Shown in pieces: positions 1 through 11,091 of a stretch of DNA of 64,000 nucleotides. Source of the DNA: Micromussa lordhowensis (Eukaryota > Cnidaria > Anthozoa > Scleractinia > Lobophylliidae); the NCBI GenBank assembly GCA_964020085.1, contig OZ026596.1, forward strand, positions 30,131,522 to 30,195,521. Reading direction: 5' to 3'. Below the pieces are notes generated by a model that had not been told where the DNA came from, made no database searches, and saw only the letters and a list, made by a program, of their open reading frames with translations. The position numbers and the translations under genes are program-made. How positions within the stretch are numbered: position 1 is the stretch's first letter; each line of letters begins with the position of its first letter.

Positions 1-112
1 AAAGGAAGAGCAAAGCGGGTCAAGACGAAAGAGAGACGTTTGCAAAAGTCCAAGCACTGATGGTTCTGGTAATTCTCCAGAAGCGAAACGACTAAATGAA
101 AATCAAGGAAGC

Positions 113-934
113 ATGTCGGACTTACACAAGGACATGAATGAAGCAAGCGCCAAGCACGTACAAGATCCTGCATTTGCAGCTATATGGGAGGCACTAGTAA
201 GAATCGAAGCAAACACCAACAGCCTAATAAGCGAGCAAAAAGCCCTACAGCGAAGCTACGAGGAGCTTCGTGAAAGTCTTGAATTCACACAAAGCAAGAT
301 GGAGGAAATGGCAAAGAACAACTCTACTTTGCAAGAACAAATGAAGGAGATGGCGAAGACCAACATAGCATTACAAAGAAGAATGACCCAATTGGAAACC
401 GATTTAGAGAAAAAGAGCGAAGAAAATGCCAAGTTTGAAAAGAAATTAGGCGAAATCTTTATGCAACACGATGATTTGGAACAATACACGCGAAAATTCA
501 ATCTCGAAATACATGGAATCCCTGAAACAAACGACGAAGAGCCCGAAGATATTATCCTCGACTTGGCAAAACTAATGGAAATAGATTTAACATACGAGGA
601 TATCGACATAGCTCATCGCTTGAATAAAGGTCGCAAGTCACCGAAACCAATAATTGTCCGTTTCAGCAATTATTACAGCAAAGAGCAAATGTATCGAGGG
701 CGCTGGAAACTTCGCAAGAAGAGTGGTTTAAGAGGTTTGGGGGTGGACCCCAAAAAAGTTTACATCAACGAGAACCTAACTGCTTATAGAGCTGGCCTAT
801 TCAAGAAAGTCCGCGATCGTAGACAGAGAGATTGGAAATTCTGGACAACCGACGGAAAGATCTTTGTCAAACCTGATCCCATTAATAATGTGATTGTCAA
901 AATCCAAAGCGAAGAAGATTTAAACAAACTGTAG
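113..934 (+). CDS. LINE ORF1 protein (coiled-coil RNA-binding)
   Basis: A 273-residue protein that in L1-type elements coats the transcript and chaperones nucleic acid in the retrotransposition RNP. Residues about 35-125 form a long coiled coil with heptad-like repeats rich in E, K, Q and M, including two similar QEQMKEMAK/SKMEEMAKN segments. From about residue 130 there is an RRM/C-terminal-domain-like region with NLEIHGIPE, then the DIDIAHRL and KPIIVRFSNY blocks characteristic of L1 ORF1p. The C-terminal part is basic (RDRRQRDWKFW). The frame is intact. The ATG at 113 is the first in frame and gives a complete coiled coil. ORF2 follows after about 330 bp in the same element. Confidence 0.88.
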   Translation: MSDLHKDMNEASAKHVQDPAFAAIWEALVRIEANTNSLISEQKALQRSYEELRESLEFTQSKMEEMAKNNSTLQEQMKEMAKTNIALQRRMTQLETDLEKKSEENAKFEKKLGEIFMQHDDLEQYTRKFNLEIHGIPETNDEEPEDIILDLAKLMEIDLTYEDIDIAHRLNKGRKSPKPIIVRFSNYYSKEQMYRGRWKLRKKSGLRGLGVDPKKVYINENLTAYRAGLFKKVRDRRQRDWKFWTTDGKIFVKPDPINNVIVKIQSEEDLNKL

Positions 935-1261
935 CTTAAACTGTGTCTTACAATTCGTAAAAACTCTAAATCCTGTACCTAAGTATTTATTTAACTAACG
1001 ATTATTTTAAATTTCGCGTTTACCTCTCGGTGTTTATGGTTTGCTTCGAGAGATTGTTTTTGCGGTTGAATTGGTTAATCCCAGGAGAGGAGGTAAGGTT
1101 TTTTTTTTTTTTTTTTTCAGTGTTTTTTTTTTCGCTAATTAATCTGTGTTGTTTGTGTTTTTTGTTGCTGTCGTTTTTGTTTTCATAACTACCTTTTGTC
1201 AGGTGTCGAGTGTATTGCAGTATCAGTGTCAAGTCATTTTTGCATAGTTATTGTACTAAAC

Positions 1262-4200
1262 ATGTCATCTTTGAAAATTCTATCACTAAACGTAAGGGGG
1301 TTGCGTAATGCTGGGAAAAGGAAAGCAATTTTTTCGTACTTGAAAAATCAAAAGGCTTCTATATTCTGCCTGCAAGAAACTTTCTCAAAGAAAGATGATG
1401 AACAGATATGGACCTCGGAATGGGGTGGGAAAATTATTTTTTCTCATGGCACAGAGCACGCCAGGGGTGTATGTCTTATGGTAAATCCAAATAGCTTTTT
1501 TCAAGTAGAAAGTGTAGAAATCGATCAAGAGGGCCGTTTCATAGTAGCCAAACTAGACGAAGATCTTTCAATAGTAAATATTTACGCACCAACAGATTAT
1601 CGTCGACAACCAGCATTTATACGAACGCTTAGTCAACTCTTGATGTCAAAAACCAACTTATCAAAAGTTATAATAGCAGGTGATTGGAACACCGGATTAA
1701 GCAAATTGGATAAAAGTGGAGGATTGCCTTGGAAAGAGACTAATTACAGGAACGCACTTGTAAACCTCATGAAAGAATTAAACCTCACCGACATATACCG
1801 TGCAATTCATCCGAGCACTAGAACTTATACATATGAATCTAAAAGTCTGAGACTTAAATCAAGAATTGATTTTTTCCTCGTTTCAAAACAATTCGTCAAT
1901 TATGTAATCAAAGCAGAAACTCGCACATCAATAGCACCAGATCATAAAGCAATATTCATCAGTTTGAAAATAGAAAACCACTTCACGCGGGGACCGGGAA
2001 CTTGGAAATTTAATAATTTATTACTACAAGATGAAAACTTTTTGCAATTGATAAAAGACAGCTATCCTTTGATAGAAAATAAATACCAAGACGTCGAAAA
2101 CAAACAACTCCTCTGGGAATTGATAAAAATGGAAATTAGGGCAGAAACAATAAGGTATTCAAAAACGAAAAGATTCAACATGAAAACCCGTGAAATCGCT
2201 ATTCAACTTAAATTAGAAGAATTGGATCGAAAAATATGTAATGACACGAATTTAAATGGCGAGATCTTAACAGAATTTGAAGCGCTCAAAAGCGAGCTAA
2301 ATGAAATCTATTCGACGAAAGGAAAAGAAGCGATGTTTAGATCGAAAGTAAAGTGGGTAGAGCAAGGAGAGAAGCCTACCAAGTATTTCTTTAATTTAGA
2401 AAAACGCAATTATGAGAAAAAAATTATAACACAGCTTAAAATAAGTGATGGAGTGATAATATCCGATATAAAACAAATAAACAAAGAAATCGAGGAGTAC
2501 TACAAATCATTTCTAACCTCTAAAGTTCCACCAGAGGATCACGAAAACTTCAATGAATCGTTCAATTCTTTTGTTGAGGACTTGGAAAATCCAAAATTAA
2601 CTGAAGATGAGCAGCAAGAACTAGAAAATGATCTCTCAAAAGAAGAGCTGCTAAACGCACTCAAGGGTTTTAAAGAAAATAAGACTCCAGGAGAAGATGG
2701 GTTCACTAAAGAGTTCTATGAAACTTTTTTTGACCTTGTAGCTGACCATCTTCTAGACTCCTATAATGAAGCATTTGAAGGAGGGAAAATGTCAATTTCT
2801 CAGAGACGTGGTATTATCTCACTAATACCAAAAGGCGAAAACTATCTGGTCGAATTAACAAATTGGCGTCCAATTACACTTCTAAATGTAGACTATAAAA
2901 TACTGGCAAGAGCAATTGCGAAAAGAATTGAACTCAAATTACCCAAATTAATACACTCAGATCAAACTGGATTCGTTAAAGGAAGGTTTATCGGTCAGAA
3001 TGTAAGATTGCTCAATGACATTATGGAATATACTGAACTAAACAAAATTCCAGGAATTATGGTACTGATAGATTTCGAGAAAGCATTTGATACGTTAGAG
3101 TGGCAATTCCTTCATAATACGCTAAAATATCTCAATTTTGGTCCAAACCTTAGGAACTGGATCTCAGTGATGTACTCGGATTTAGAAAGCGGAATAATAA
3201 ATGCAGGTTACGTTACAAATTACTTCAAGATATCCCGAGGTGTCCGGCAAGGTTGTCCCTTGAGTCCCATTCTGTTTATACTATCCGCAGAATTACTAGC
3301 GCAAAAGATACGTCAGAGTAGCAAGGGTAAGGGGATAAAGCTCCCAAATAATGTAGAAGTAAAACTAAGCCAATTTGCTGATGATACGACCCTTATCTGT
3401 AAGGATATTGAATCACTAAAGGAAAATATCACAATTATTGACAAGTTTGCTGCAATCTCAGGTCTCAAATTGAACAAAAAGAAAACCAAAGCTATTTGGA
3501 TTGGATCGCAGAAGAACAATAAAACTAAACCCTTAGCAATAGACATAACTAATGAACCGACTAAAACACTGGGAATCTATATTTCGTACAATCGTAACAA
3601 GAATAACGACCAAAACTTTTTCATCAAAATTCAAAAAATGGAAACAAAACTAAATGTTTGGCTATCTCGGGACCTCACCCTTATGGGACGAACCTTATTG
3701 GTAAAAGCATTAGGGATTTCTAAATTAGTATACTCGGCCTCAATGCTATGTGTTCCAGAAGAAGTCATTAAGCGAGTACAGGAAAAACTCTTCAGCTATC
3801 TTTGGCGAAACAAAAAGGACAAAATAAAGAGAACCGTGCTGTATCAAAGACCGTGTCAAGGAGGTCTAAACTTTCCACATGTTAGAACAACTATTAAGGC
3901 ACTCCGATTAAGCTGGATAGGAAGGTTACTAAGTGAATCTAATGATGCTTGGAAAGCAATTCCCAATGCTTACTTCAATAAATATGGAGGATTACAGTTT
4001 CTCTTGAAATGCAACTACGACACAAAAAAATTAGACAACAATATTTCCCCCTTTTACTTGGAACTTCTAGATTACTTTAGTGAATTGCGAGACCAATATC
4101 GGGATAACTGCTTCAAAGGCGACTTAATTATATGGAACAATAAAGATATCACTATCGAAGGAAAATCTTTGTATTGGAAAACCTGGAATGAACATGGGGT

Positions 4201-4987
4201 AAATTTTGTACAAGATCTTCTACAGAATAATGGCAAATATCTATCTTACGAAGAATTTAAGATCAAATACAACATTGAAATCAATTTTATTTATTATTGC
4301 CAAATTCTCTCTGCAGTCCCTAGAAGTCTTAAATTCAAAGCTATGACTATAAAAGAACCTCCAGAAACAATCATAGAAGGATCGGATGTATACCAGCTTG
4401 CCGAAGGAAAAACTATCCGTTTGTCTAAAATGCGGTGCAAGGATTATTATTCACTCTTCCAAATAAAATGGGAAACACAGCCAACATCTGTTCAATCATG
4501 GTCCAAACACTATCCCCCCTTCGCCAACAAATGGAATAACTTATTTAAGAACATCTCAAAAATGTCGGCAGACAATAAATTAAGACAATTCTCTTTCAAA
4601 TTACTTCATAGAATACTAGTAACCAAAAAGGAACTTAAAAGATACAAAATTAAACCGGATGATGAATGTTCTTTTTGTAAAAGCCCAGATTCCCTCGAAC
4701 ATACATTCCTGGCTTGCTCTATTGCCGTGGACTTTTACTACGAAATGATGTCATGGTTCAACAACGAACAGAAATCTCAAATTAATATGACCAAGCAGCA
4801 GATCCTTTTCAATGATTTTACACTCCCCATAGGATCACAACATCTACTGAAGTGGAAGTTTGGAATTTTCATAACACTAATGAAAAAGTATATTTATGAT
4901 TGCAAAATGATGGAAAAATTTCCACTTGGCAATCAATTCAAACAAAAATTAAATAATCAATGGAAAATCGAAAATAGCGGAAATTGA
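1262..4987 (+). CDS. LINE ORF2 protein (endonuclease-reverse transcriptase)
   Basis: A 1241-residue polyprotein that nicks target DNA and reverse-transcribes the element RNA (target-primed reverse transcription). I chose the ATG at 1262 because the protein then opens directly into the endonuclease (SLKILSLNVRGLRNAGKRK). An in-frame ATG at 1196 would add 22 residues unrelated to the domain. Endonuclease signatures: CLQETF, IIAGDWNT, SRIDFFLVS and the catalytic-type PDH of SIAPDHKAI. Reverse transcriptase signatures: NWRPITLLNVDYK, QTGFVKGRFIGQN, LIDFEKAFDTLEW, GVRQGCPLSP and the catalytic FADD box at about residues 705-708. A C-terminal C-x2-C-x7-H-x4-C knuckle starts near residue 1136. No stop or frameshift interrupts it, so the copy may be competent. 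Confidence 0.93.
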   Translation: MSSLKILSLNVRGLRNAGKRKAIFSYLKNQKASIFCLQETFSKKDDEQIWTSEWGGKIIFSHGTEHARGVCLMVNPNSFFQVESVEIDQEGRFIVAKLDEDLSIVNIYAPTDYRRQPAFIRTLSQLLMSKTNLSKVIIAGDWNTGLSKLDKSGGLPWKETNYRNALVNLMKELNLTDIYRAIHPSTRTYTYESKSLRLKSRIDFFLVSKQFVNYVIKAETRTSIAPDHKAIFISLKIENHFTRGPGTWKFNNLLLQDENFLQLIKDSYPLIENKYQDVENKQLLWELIKMEIRAETIRYSKTKRFNMKTREIAIQLKLEELDRKICNDTNLNGEILTEFEALKSELNEIYSTKGKEAMFRSKVKWVEQGEKPTKYFFNLEKRNYEKKIITQLKISDGVIISDIKQINKEIEEYYKSFLTSKVPPEDHENFNESFNSFVEDLENPKLTEDEQQELENDLSKEELLNALKGFKENKTPGEDGFTKEFYETFFDLVADHLLDSYNEAFEGGKMSISQRRGIISLIPKGENYLVELTNWRPITLLNVDYKILARAIAKRIELKLPKLIHSDQTGFVKGRFIGQNVRLLNDIMEYTELNKIPGIMVLIDFEKAFDTLEWQFLHNTLKYLNFGPNLRNWISVMYSDLESGIINAGYVTNYFKISRGVRQGCPLSPILFILSAELLAQKIRQSSKGKGIKLPNNVEVKLSQFADDTTLICKDIESLKENITIIDKFAAISGLKLNKKKTKAIWIGSQKNNKTKPLAIDITNEPTKTLGIYISYNRNKNNDQNFFIKIQKMETKLNVWLSRDLTLMGRTLLVKALGISKLVYSASMLCVPEEVIKRVQEKLFSYLWRNKKDKIKRTVLYQRPCQGGLNFPHVRTTIKALRLSWIGRLLSESNDAWKAIPNAYFNKYGGLQFLLKCNYDTKKLDNNISPFYLELLDYFSELRDQYRDNCFKGDLIIWNNKDITIEGKSLYWKTWNEHGVNFVQDLLQNNGKYLSYEEFKIKYNIEINFIYYCQILSAVPRSLKFKAMTIKEPPETIIEGSDVYQLAEGKTIRLSKMRCKDYYSLFQIKWETQPTSVQSWSKHYPPFANKWNNLFKNISKMSADNKLRQFSFKLLHRILVTKKELKRYKIKPDDECSFCKSPDSLEHTFLACSIAVDFYYEMMSWFNNEQKSQINMTKQQILFNDFTLPIGSQHLLKWKFGIFITLMKKYIYDCKMMEKFPLGNQFKQKLNNQWKIENSGN

Positions 4988-5085
4988 ATAACTAGATCCT
5001 GATAACCAGCATCCAGCACTGCGTCACCCTATTAACAAATTTTATTTTAAAGCAAAAAGAAACCTGTGTTAAATTTATTTAAGTG

Positions 5086-5168
5086 AATAATAGTAATAAT
5101 AATAGTATAATTATATAACAATAGTAATTATAGTAATAATAACAGTAATAATAATAGTAATAATTATT
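5086..5168 (+). repeat. AT-rich trinucleotide-like tract in LINE 3' UTR
   Basis: Degenerate taa/tag/tat repeats (aataatagtaataat style) sit about 80-165 bp upstream of the A-tail of the L1-like element. They are part of its 3' UTR and not an independent locus. Confidence 0.7.
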
Positions 5169-5248
5169 GTCTTGTAATTAGTGTACTTATATTATTTTCT
5201 ATAATGTCTGTCAAGTTTTTTTTTTGTAGTGTACTGTAGTGTAAGTTA

Positions 5249-5283
<35 letters not shown>

Positions 5284-5285
<2 letters not shown>

Positions 5286-5818
5286 GTCATATGCAAACGA
5301 TCTGTCAAATAACTTGTAAACCAAGATAGCACGTTCCCTCTTATACCAACGCCATACAGTTCCCTTAATAAGCAGCTAAATGAAACAGAATCAAATGCTT
5401 TACTGTAATCCAAAAATACTGCATCAAGCTGTTTCTTCTCATCAAGTACTCTGGCAAAGGCAAATGTAGATCTGAGAAGACTTGTAACACATGAACGTCC
5501 CTTCACAAAGCCGTCTTGTAGATGGTAAAGTTTCGGCTGGAAGAAGGGAAAAACACATGAAAAAACGCACTTTTCAAGGACTTTAGAGATAATGCACAGT
5601 AATGATATCCCTCTATAGTTTTCAACCATTTCCTTGTCACCAGACTTAAAAACTGGAACCAGATAAGCCACCTTCCACATTTTTGGAAAACAACCACTGC
5701 CGAGTTGTTTGTTGAACAAGGTGCAAAGAGGAGATGAAATCGAATTTGCATATTCTTTCAACAGCCGAGATGTTACATTATCTGGTCCGCAGGATTTACA
5801 GATGTTTAACTGTTCCAA
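5284..5818 (-). pseudogene. Truncated LINE reverse transcriptase fragment
   Basis: An open minus-strand frame of about 178 residues with the front half of a non-LTR reverse transcriptase: GPDNVTSRLLKE, the NYRGISLL box, QDGFVKGRSCVTSLL, VFLDYSKAFDSV (first catalytic Asp motif) and GIRGNVLSWFTSYLTDR. The frame stops making RT sense exactly where the A-tail of the plus-strand L1-like element begins (5282), so the YADD part is missing. The remainder should lie left of the L1-like element, outside the window, if this is a nested insertion. The family looks like a CR1/jockey-type LINE and not the L1-like element beside it. It is a fossil fragment without endonuclease or 3' end. Confidence 0.85.
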
Positions 5819-5910
5819 GAATGTTCCAAGAAGTTTAACTCGTGCACATGGGCGAGAGACAACATGCTGAGCACAAAATAGGAATAAATGAAGAGAGATT
5901 GTTGTTACCT

Positions 5911-6043
5911 CAGGGGCGGATCTAGGGGGAGAGTGCAGAGGGAAGCCTTCTTCTTCGTATTGGCTTTCAAAATTTGTTGCCTCAATGTCAATGATTCCTT
6001 AGTGGTGCACCCCCTCCTAAGAAACATCCTGGATCAGCCCCTG
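5911..6043. mobile_element. hAT-like MITE
   Basis: About 133 bp bounded by imperfect terminal inverted repeats: CAGGGGCGGATCTAG at the left and the reverse complement of CAGGGGCTGATCCAG at the right. This terminal motif is typical of hAT-type non-autonomous elements. I could not read a clean 8-bp target duplication, so the ends may be off by a few bases. Confidence 0.7.
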
Positions 6044-6163
6044 TACGTATGTCCCACAGGGGATGGAGAGGATTAAGTAAGTAGTGCTTTGTAACCTGAG
6101 CAGCTATAAATAACAATAAACTTTGTCAACTTTAATGAGCTACTTACTTGTTACTGGATGCCA

Positions 6164-8938
6164 TCAGAGTTTCGGCTGCTTTTTCCCTTGGTTCTCACTT
6201 GATTCCCTTGGTTCTGAGCACCGCAGCTCAGCATTCAGTAGCTTTCCCCATACAACATTATAAGGATGTACCACAAGAGTCTTGAGTCCTTTGTTATCTT
6301 CAAGCTTTTTTCCCTCATTTGCCCATTTAAAGATTGAACCTTCCAAATTATATACCATAATTTTGGATTTCATTTCTTGATAAACAGGCTTGTCCAGTTC
6401 ACACTTTAACTGCTGAGCAAGATAACTTGATCGGTAACCCACGGAGCAATAGCATACAACCTTCACGACATCTTCACATGATTCACCTAAAGCAAGTTAA
6501 GGGAATTAGAATCCACCGTAGGAAAAAAGATGGCGGCTGTACATTTTACCACAATACCTTGCGAACCTAACACAGCGTATAAGACACAAGGAAAGCCAAA
6601 TTCTTACAATATTTGCCCCTGTACTAAGGACATTGTGTATCGTAGGTTTGAAGATTTAATAACCCTTCTGTACCTTTTTATGAACGTTGTTAAAGTTTTC
6701 GTGCGCTAAGAACTGTGGGTAAATGTACCAGTCGCCATCTTTTTTCCTACGGAGGATTGCACGAGACTCTTTTTAGAGTCTAGTCGTGGCAATCAACGAT
6801 GGACGCAAACACTATGAATGAAAGAAAAGCCTTTCCGCGCGCTTATACTCCTTAGTTTCCAATTAAACTTTGCACCCGTGTTCAAGCAAGTAAAACGCGA
6901 GTTACGTTACAAGGAACATCCATTTTTCACTGACCTAATGAAGGTGGACACATGCCACCGAAAATTCAGTGAAAAAAAACTACAGATCGGATATGTATAA
7001 GTCAAATAACCAATGCCTACCGATTGCAACAATCAGAGTACAAATATAATTAGCAAAATTCTACGTATGCTAATGAAAATTCTGCAATCTTACTGAGCTA
7101 TCTATCACTTTCAGTCATTAGTGTAAAATGGCTGGAGGAGACGCTTTCTCATTTTTCTGCAGTTTCGGAGGAACAGTTAGAAACTTTGCTTTTTATTTAC
7201 AGTGCGACTACTCCAACCAAGGCAACCCGACAAAAAGTTCCACAAATTTATCAAATAAAAATCGCGGAGGTTAACAATAGTTTTCAAGCAAATTAACTTT
7301 GTAATCAAGCTGTACATCTCAAAGGCAAGAGATTTGTGGTCATTTTGGATAAATTGTTAGAAAACTATTGTTAACCTCCACGATTTTCATTCATTAATTG
7401 ATACATGTCAGTGCGTGTAGACAATTGCAAGTTTGAAATGCAATTTTGCTAAAGCGTGAAGTTACTTCAAAATTACTTCAACACCATCCAGACACACATT
7501 CGAAAACAGATATGTCATATGCTATAAGCAAAGGATATTCAAAAACAATAACAATAATATTTTCAGCCTAAATCGGCAGAAGAATATGAATATTCAGCCT
7601 CGACCGGAAAAACAATGTTCTATATTTTTAAAAAAAGAGTCTTTTCTTGTATATGAATCCGATTCGTATAGCTCATGTTACAAGTAGAACACGTTAAAAG
7701 AAATGACTGTCTCTGCCAGTGGGACGGCCGAAAATATCAATAATAGGGAGTTTAAGAAAACCACAACGGCAACGGCGACGGCAACGTCGGTAAACAAAAG
7801 GTTTAATGAGCAGAACAATGGCTGTGCACGTGCGTTATAATTCTTGGTACATTTCTTTGCCGTCCTCTACAAAACAACAACGGGAAATGATCAAATTCTG
7901 CGTTGTCTGGAGAACGTGAACCACGACGGATAATTTTTAAGATTTATATTTCGAAGTTTACGCTGTGTTCCATATTCAGTTTTCAGACAGTTTTGACTGA
8001 CAAAGAAGAACAAACTAAATGAGTTTTGAGCATCGCGAGATTCGTACATGTAGGTAAAATATAAATTCATTTTTTAATCGACGTTGTCCTCAGCGTCCCC
8101 GTCGTAGGTTCATAAACTCCCTAATAAGATCCATGTACGTGCCATTGTTTAGTAGAGAGTTAGTTTATCAATGCTATGTCACTAACACGCTGCAGCTGTT
8201 GCCCCATGTTGTTGCGGAGGTAGGTTTTCAATCTGCGCACGCGCTGAATGATCGTTCTGCTGAACACGATGTAGCTGGTATCACTACAAGGAAATGCACC
8301 CACATTGGAAAACTCTGGTAACATATCAAATAGATCGTTCTCATACATTGTCTGCAGTATTTCTGAAACAGTCGTAGAGTGGAACGCGCGCTCACGACCA
8401 AAACTCGCGTACATTTTCTGATCGGTTTCCAGAATCACGCCTTCTATTTCGTAAAATTTAGCAATGCGGGAGAAGCTTTCTTTATCAAGCGTCTTCATGA
8501 GACAGATATCTCCCCCAAAAAAACACAGAGTATTTCCTAGTCATTTCCACTGAACCTGACCTCGAGCTTGGCCCGCACCTTGTCGAGGGACGCATGGTAA
8601 AAACACATTGCCCAGCACATGACTCGAATCTACCGATTTTATTCTCAAGTAAGACCTTTTGGTTTTCGATACAAGTGTTTATTTTTGTATAGGTAATCAT
8701 ACGGTTTCAGTTCAATTTGGAATCAATTTGAGTTTTTCAAAAAGCTGAAATTTCAGCTTTTTGAACAACTCAAATTAATTTCAAATTGAACGAGAAAAAC
8801 CGTATGATTACTCAATAATTATACAAACATGAAAAAATTCGCGCAGAAAAATTGCCAGAAGATGTTTCTTGAAGCCATTATCCAGAAATTACGATGTATA
8901 ATTTGCACTGGTGTTACACTTTTTGCACTGGTGTTGCA

Positions 8939-8971
<33 letters not shown>

Positions 8972-10828
8972 GAGTAATTTTTCATGTGTATTATTACAAA
9001 AAGTAATTGCATGTTTTGTTTTAGAAACTTTTACTTTTCAATTGACACTAGAGGCTCGTTTGTGTTCAGTCAGTCTCGTGTTAAGGTTTCTGCCCGGCAG
9101 TCGCACCCATGTAGGGAGCCTGGCAGTCGGAGTATTTGATCTTGTAGACTGCTCCCTGTCTGTTGCTGGGTTCGTCCCTGTCTTTAACGTTGGTCAGTAA
9201 GTGTCGTATCGTAGCTGTAGGTTTGTGGGCTACACGGATGTTGTAGGGATGTAGGATCCGTGAGATGTAGTAACAGGTGTTGGGTTCCTGTTCGGTGCGT
9301 CAGCTTCGGTAGGTTGGTAAATGTTTCGTCTAATAAAGTCAGCGCTGAGCGCATTCCTCCACGTGTTGACTCACAATTTCGGCTTCTAGTATATTGATTA
9401 CCAGTATTGTTGTTATTCTCTGCTTTTTAGTGACATTGTAATTTCTTGAAAGAAATGGAAACGTTTTAAAAACCCTTTGCCCAAATTTATCTTGCTGCCC
9501 CCCTCCCCAAAAAAAAAGGACCTGCCCCAATTTTTGGGGGGGATTGCAGACCCCCCTCAGGCCCCTCCCCTTGTACGCCTATGTTTAATACTACGTAGAG
9601 AATAATCACAAATGAATTGAGACCAAAGACAATTAAAATTTAATTCTTGGTTGGTGTTAATTCCAGCTGATTCAAACAACTTGGCCCACCACAGTAGCTC
9701 TTAGGGTACTGCTACACCTGCAATGCTTCACACAATGTATGCAGAGTTTATACTCCCATTTCCAGTGTTTAGATAGAAATAGAGTAGTAGTTTTACAAAG
9801 AAAACCTTGCGCATGGAATAGGGATGAGCAGAGAAGAAAGCATAAGGGGTGCAGTGGTGAGAGCGCTCGCTTCTCATCAATGTTGCCTGGGTTCAATTCT
9901 GGCCCATTACCGTATATGGGTTGAGTTTGTTGTTGGTTCTCGCCATGCTCAGAGGGTTTTTCTCTGGGTGCTCTAATTTTCCTTCCTCAACAAAACTAAC
10001 ATTCCAATTCCACCAAGATCAAAGATCCCCATGAAAACCAGCTACATGTAGGGCTGATGTGGCTTCCTCTTGAAATATTGCAATTTAAAGGGGTTCACAT
10101 GAATTCTAGCTTGCCCTTTGGACAGCTTACTCCCAAAACTAAGAAATCTACTTGTCAGGGACAACCGGATGAGTTCACCGGATCACCTAGTCAACTCCGA
10201 GTCCGAGTCAAATCCGAGTCCGAGTCAACCGACCGAGTCAGTGTTTTTTTTTTAAATAGTGGGAAAATGTCGCTTTTCGACTCTGCCATTTAGATTTGAA
10301 AAGTTTGAATCATAATGTTCTTGTTTTTGCTAAAAGTCGGCGAAGCTACATCATGGTTCAACAAGCTACCACTCTCATCCAGAAAGACGGAAAGTATTGC
10401 TTGGAATTATCCATTGGGTAATTGGTAATTAAGAATCGAGTAACAAAAGTCTTTACTTTACAGACTCTTCACATGACTGCATGATCGCACTCGACTTTTG
10501 AAAGCGAACAACGTTGTATGTCACATCTCTTAATCACGTTATTTTCTAAGAGCTTGGTAGCCAGGCTGTAACAACAACGGCACTTGACTTTCGGTTGTGG
10601 TCGGTGGAATTAAAAGGAAAAAGGGAGCCCCTTTAACAGGAAACGTTCAAATTAAGACCTCTTCTATAGGAACATTTCGCATTTCTTATCCCAGTCATGA
10701 ATCTTTTTATCTTGAATCTTTTGAATCATTTTTTGAATCTTGAATCTACAAGGAATGTGTAGATTATCTCAGCAAAAAATGGATTGGATTAGATGTGGGA
10801 TACAAATATCTTGTTAGACGTTTTGTTG

Positions 10829-10870
<42 letters not shown>

Positions 10871-11058
10871 GCGCGCCCGTAGGGCGAGTCAAAATACAAA
10901 CAACGAGTAAAAAATTTAACGATACTACACAACAAAACGTCTAATAAGATATTTATTATCCAACACGCCAAAGTTTTATGTCTGTGCGGGCGAAATTCGT
11001 GGATATTTATTTACGGGAAGTGCGTGACAGAAGTATGCGAAGTGGGACGGAATTGGCA

Positions 11059-11091
<33 letters not shown>

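Larger units (their letters stand above)
1..5282 (+). mobile_element. L1-like non-LTR retrotransposon, nearly full length
   Basis: An autonomous LINE with the order 5' leader, ORF1 (113-934), inter-ORF spacer, ORF2 (1262-4987), AT-rich 3' UTR and a terminal A-run (about 5251-5282). The spacer carries a T-rich tract near 1099-1130. The 3' UTR contains a degenerate (taa/tag)n stretch. ORF1 resembles L1-type RNA-binding proteins and ORF2 has apurinic-type endonuclease, reverse transcriptase and a C-terminal CCHC knuckle, which places it in the L1/Tx1 group. Both ORFs are uninterrupted, so the copy looks young. The window starts inside or at the 5' leader, so the true 5' end and the target-site duplication are not visible. 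The 3' end abuts a minus-strand LINE fragment at 5284, which suggests insertion into that older element. Confidence 0.92.

Noticed and set aside
3313..3546. Minus-strand ORF inside LINE ORF2
   Set aside because: Shadow of the reverse transcriptase coding strand.
8829..9200. 123-codon plus-strand ORF
   Set aside because: No domain, internal short duplications, and located in a transposon-filled intron.
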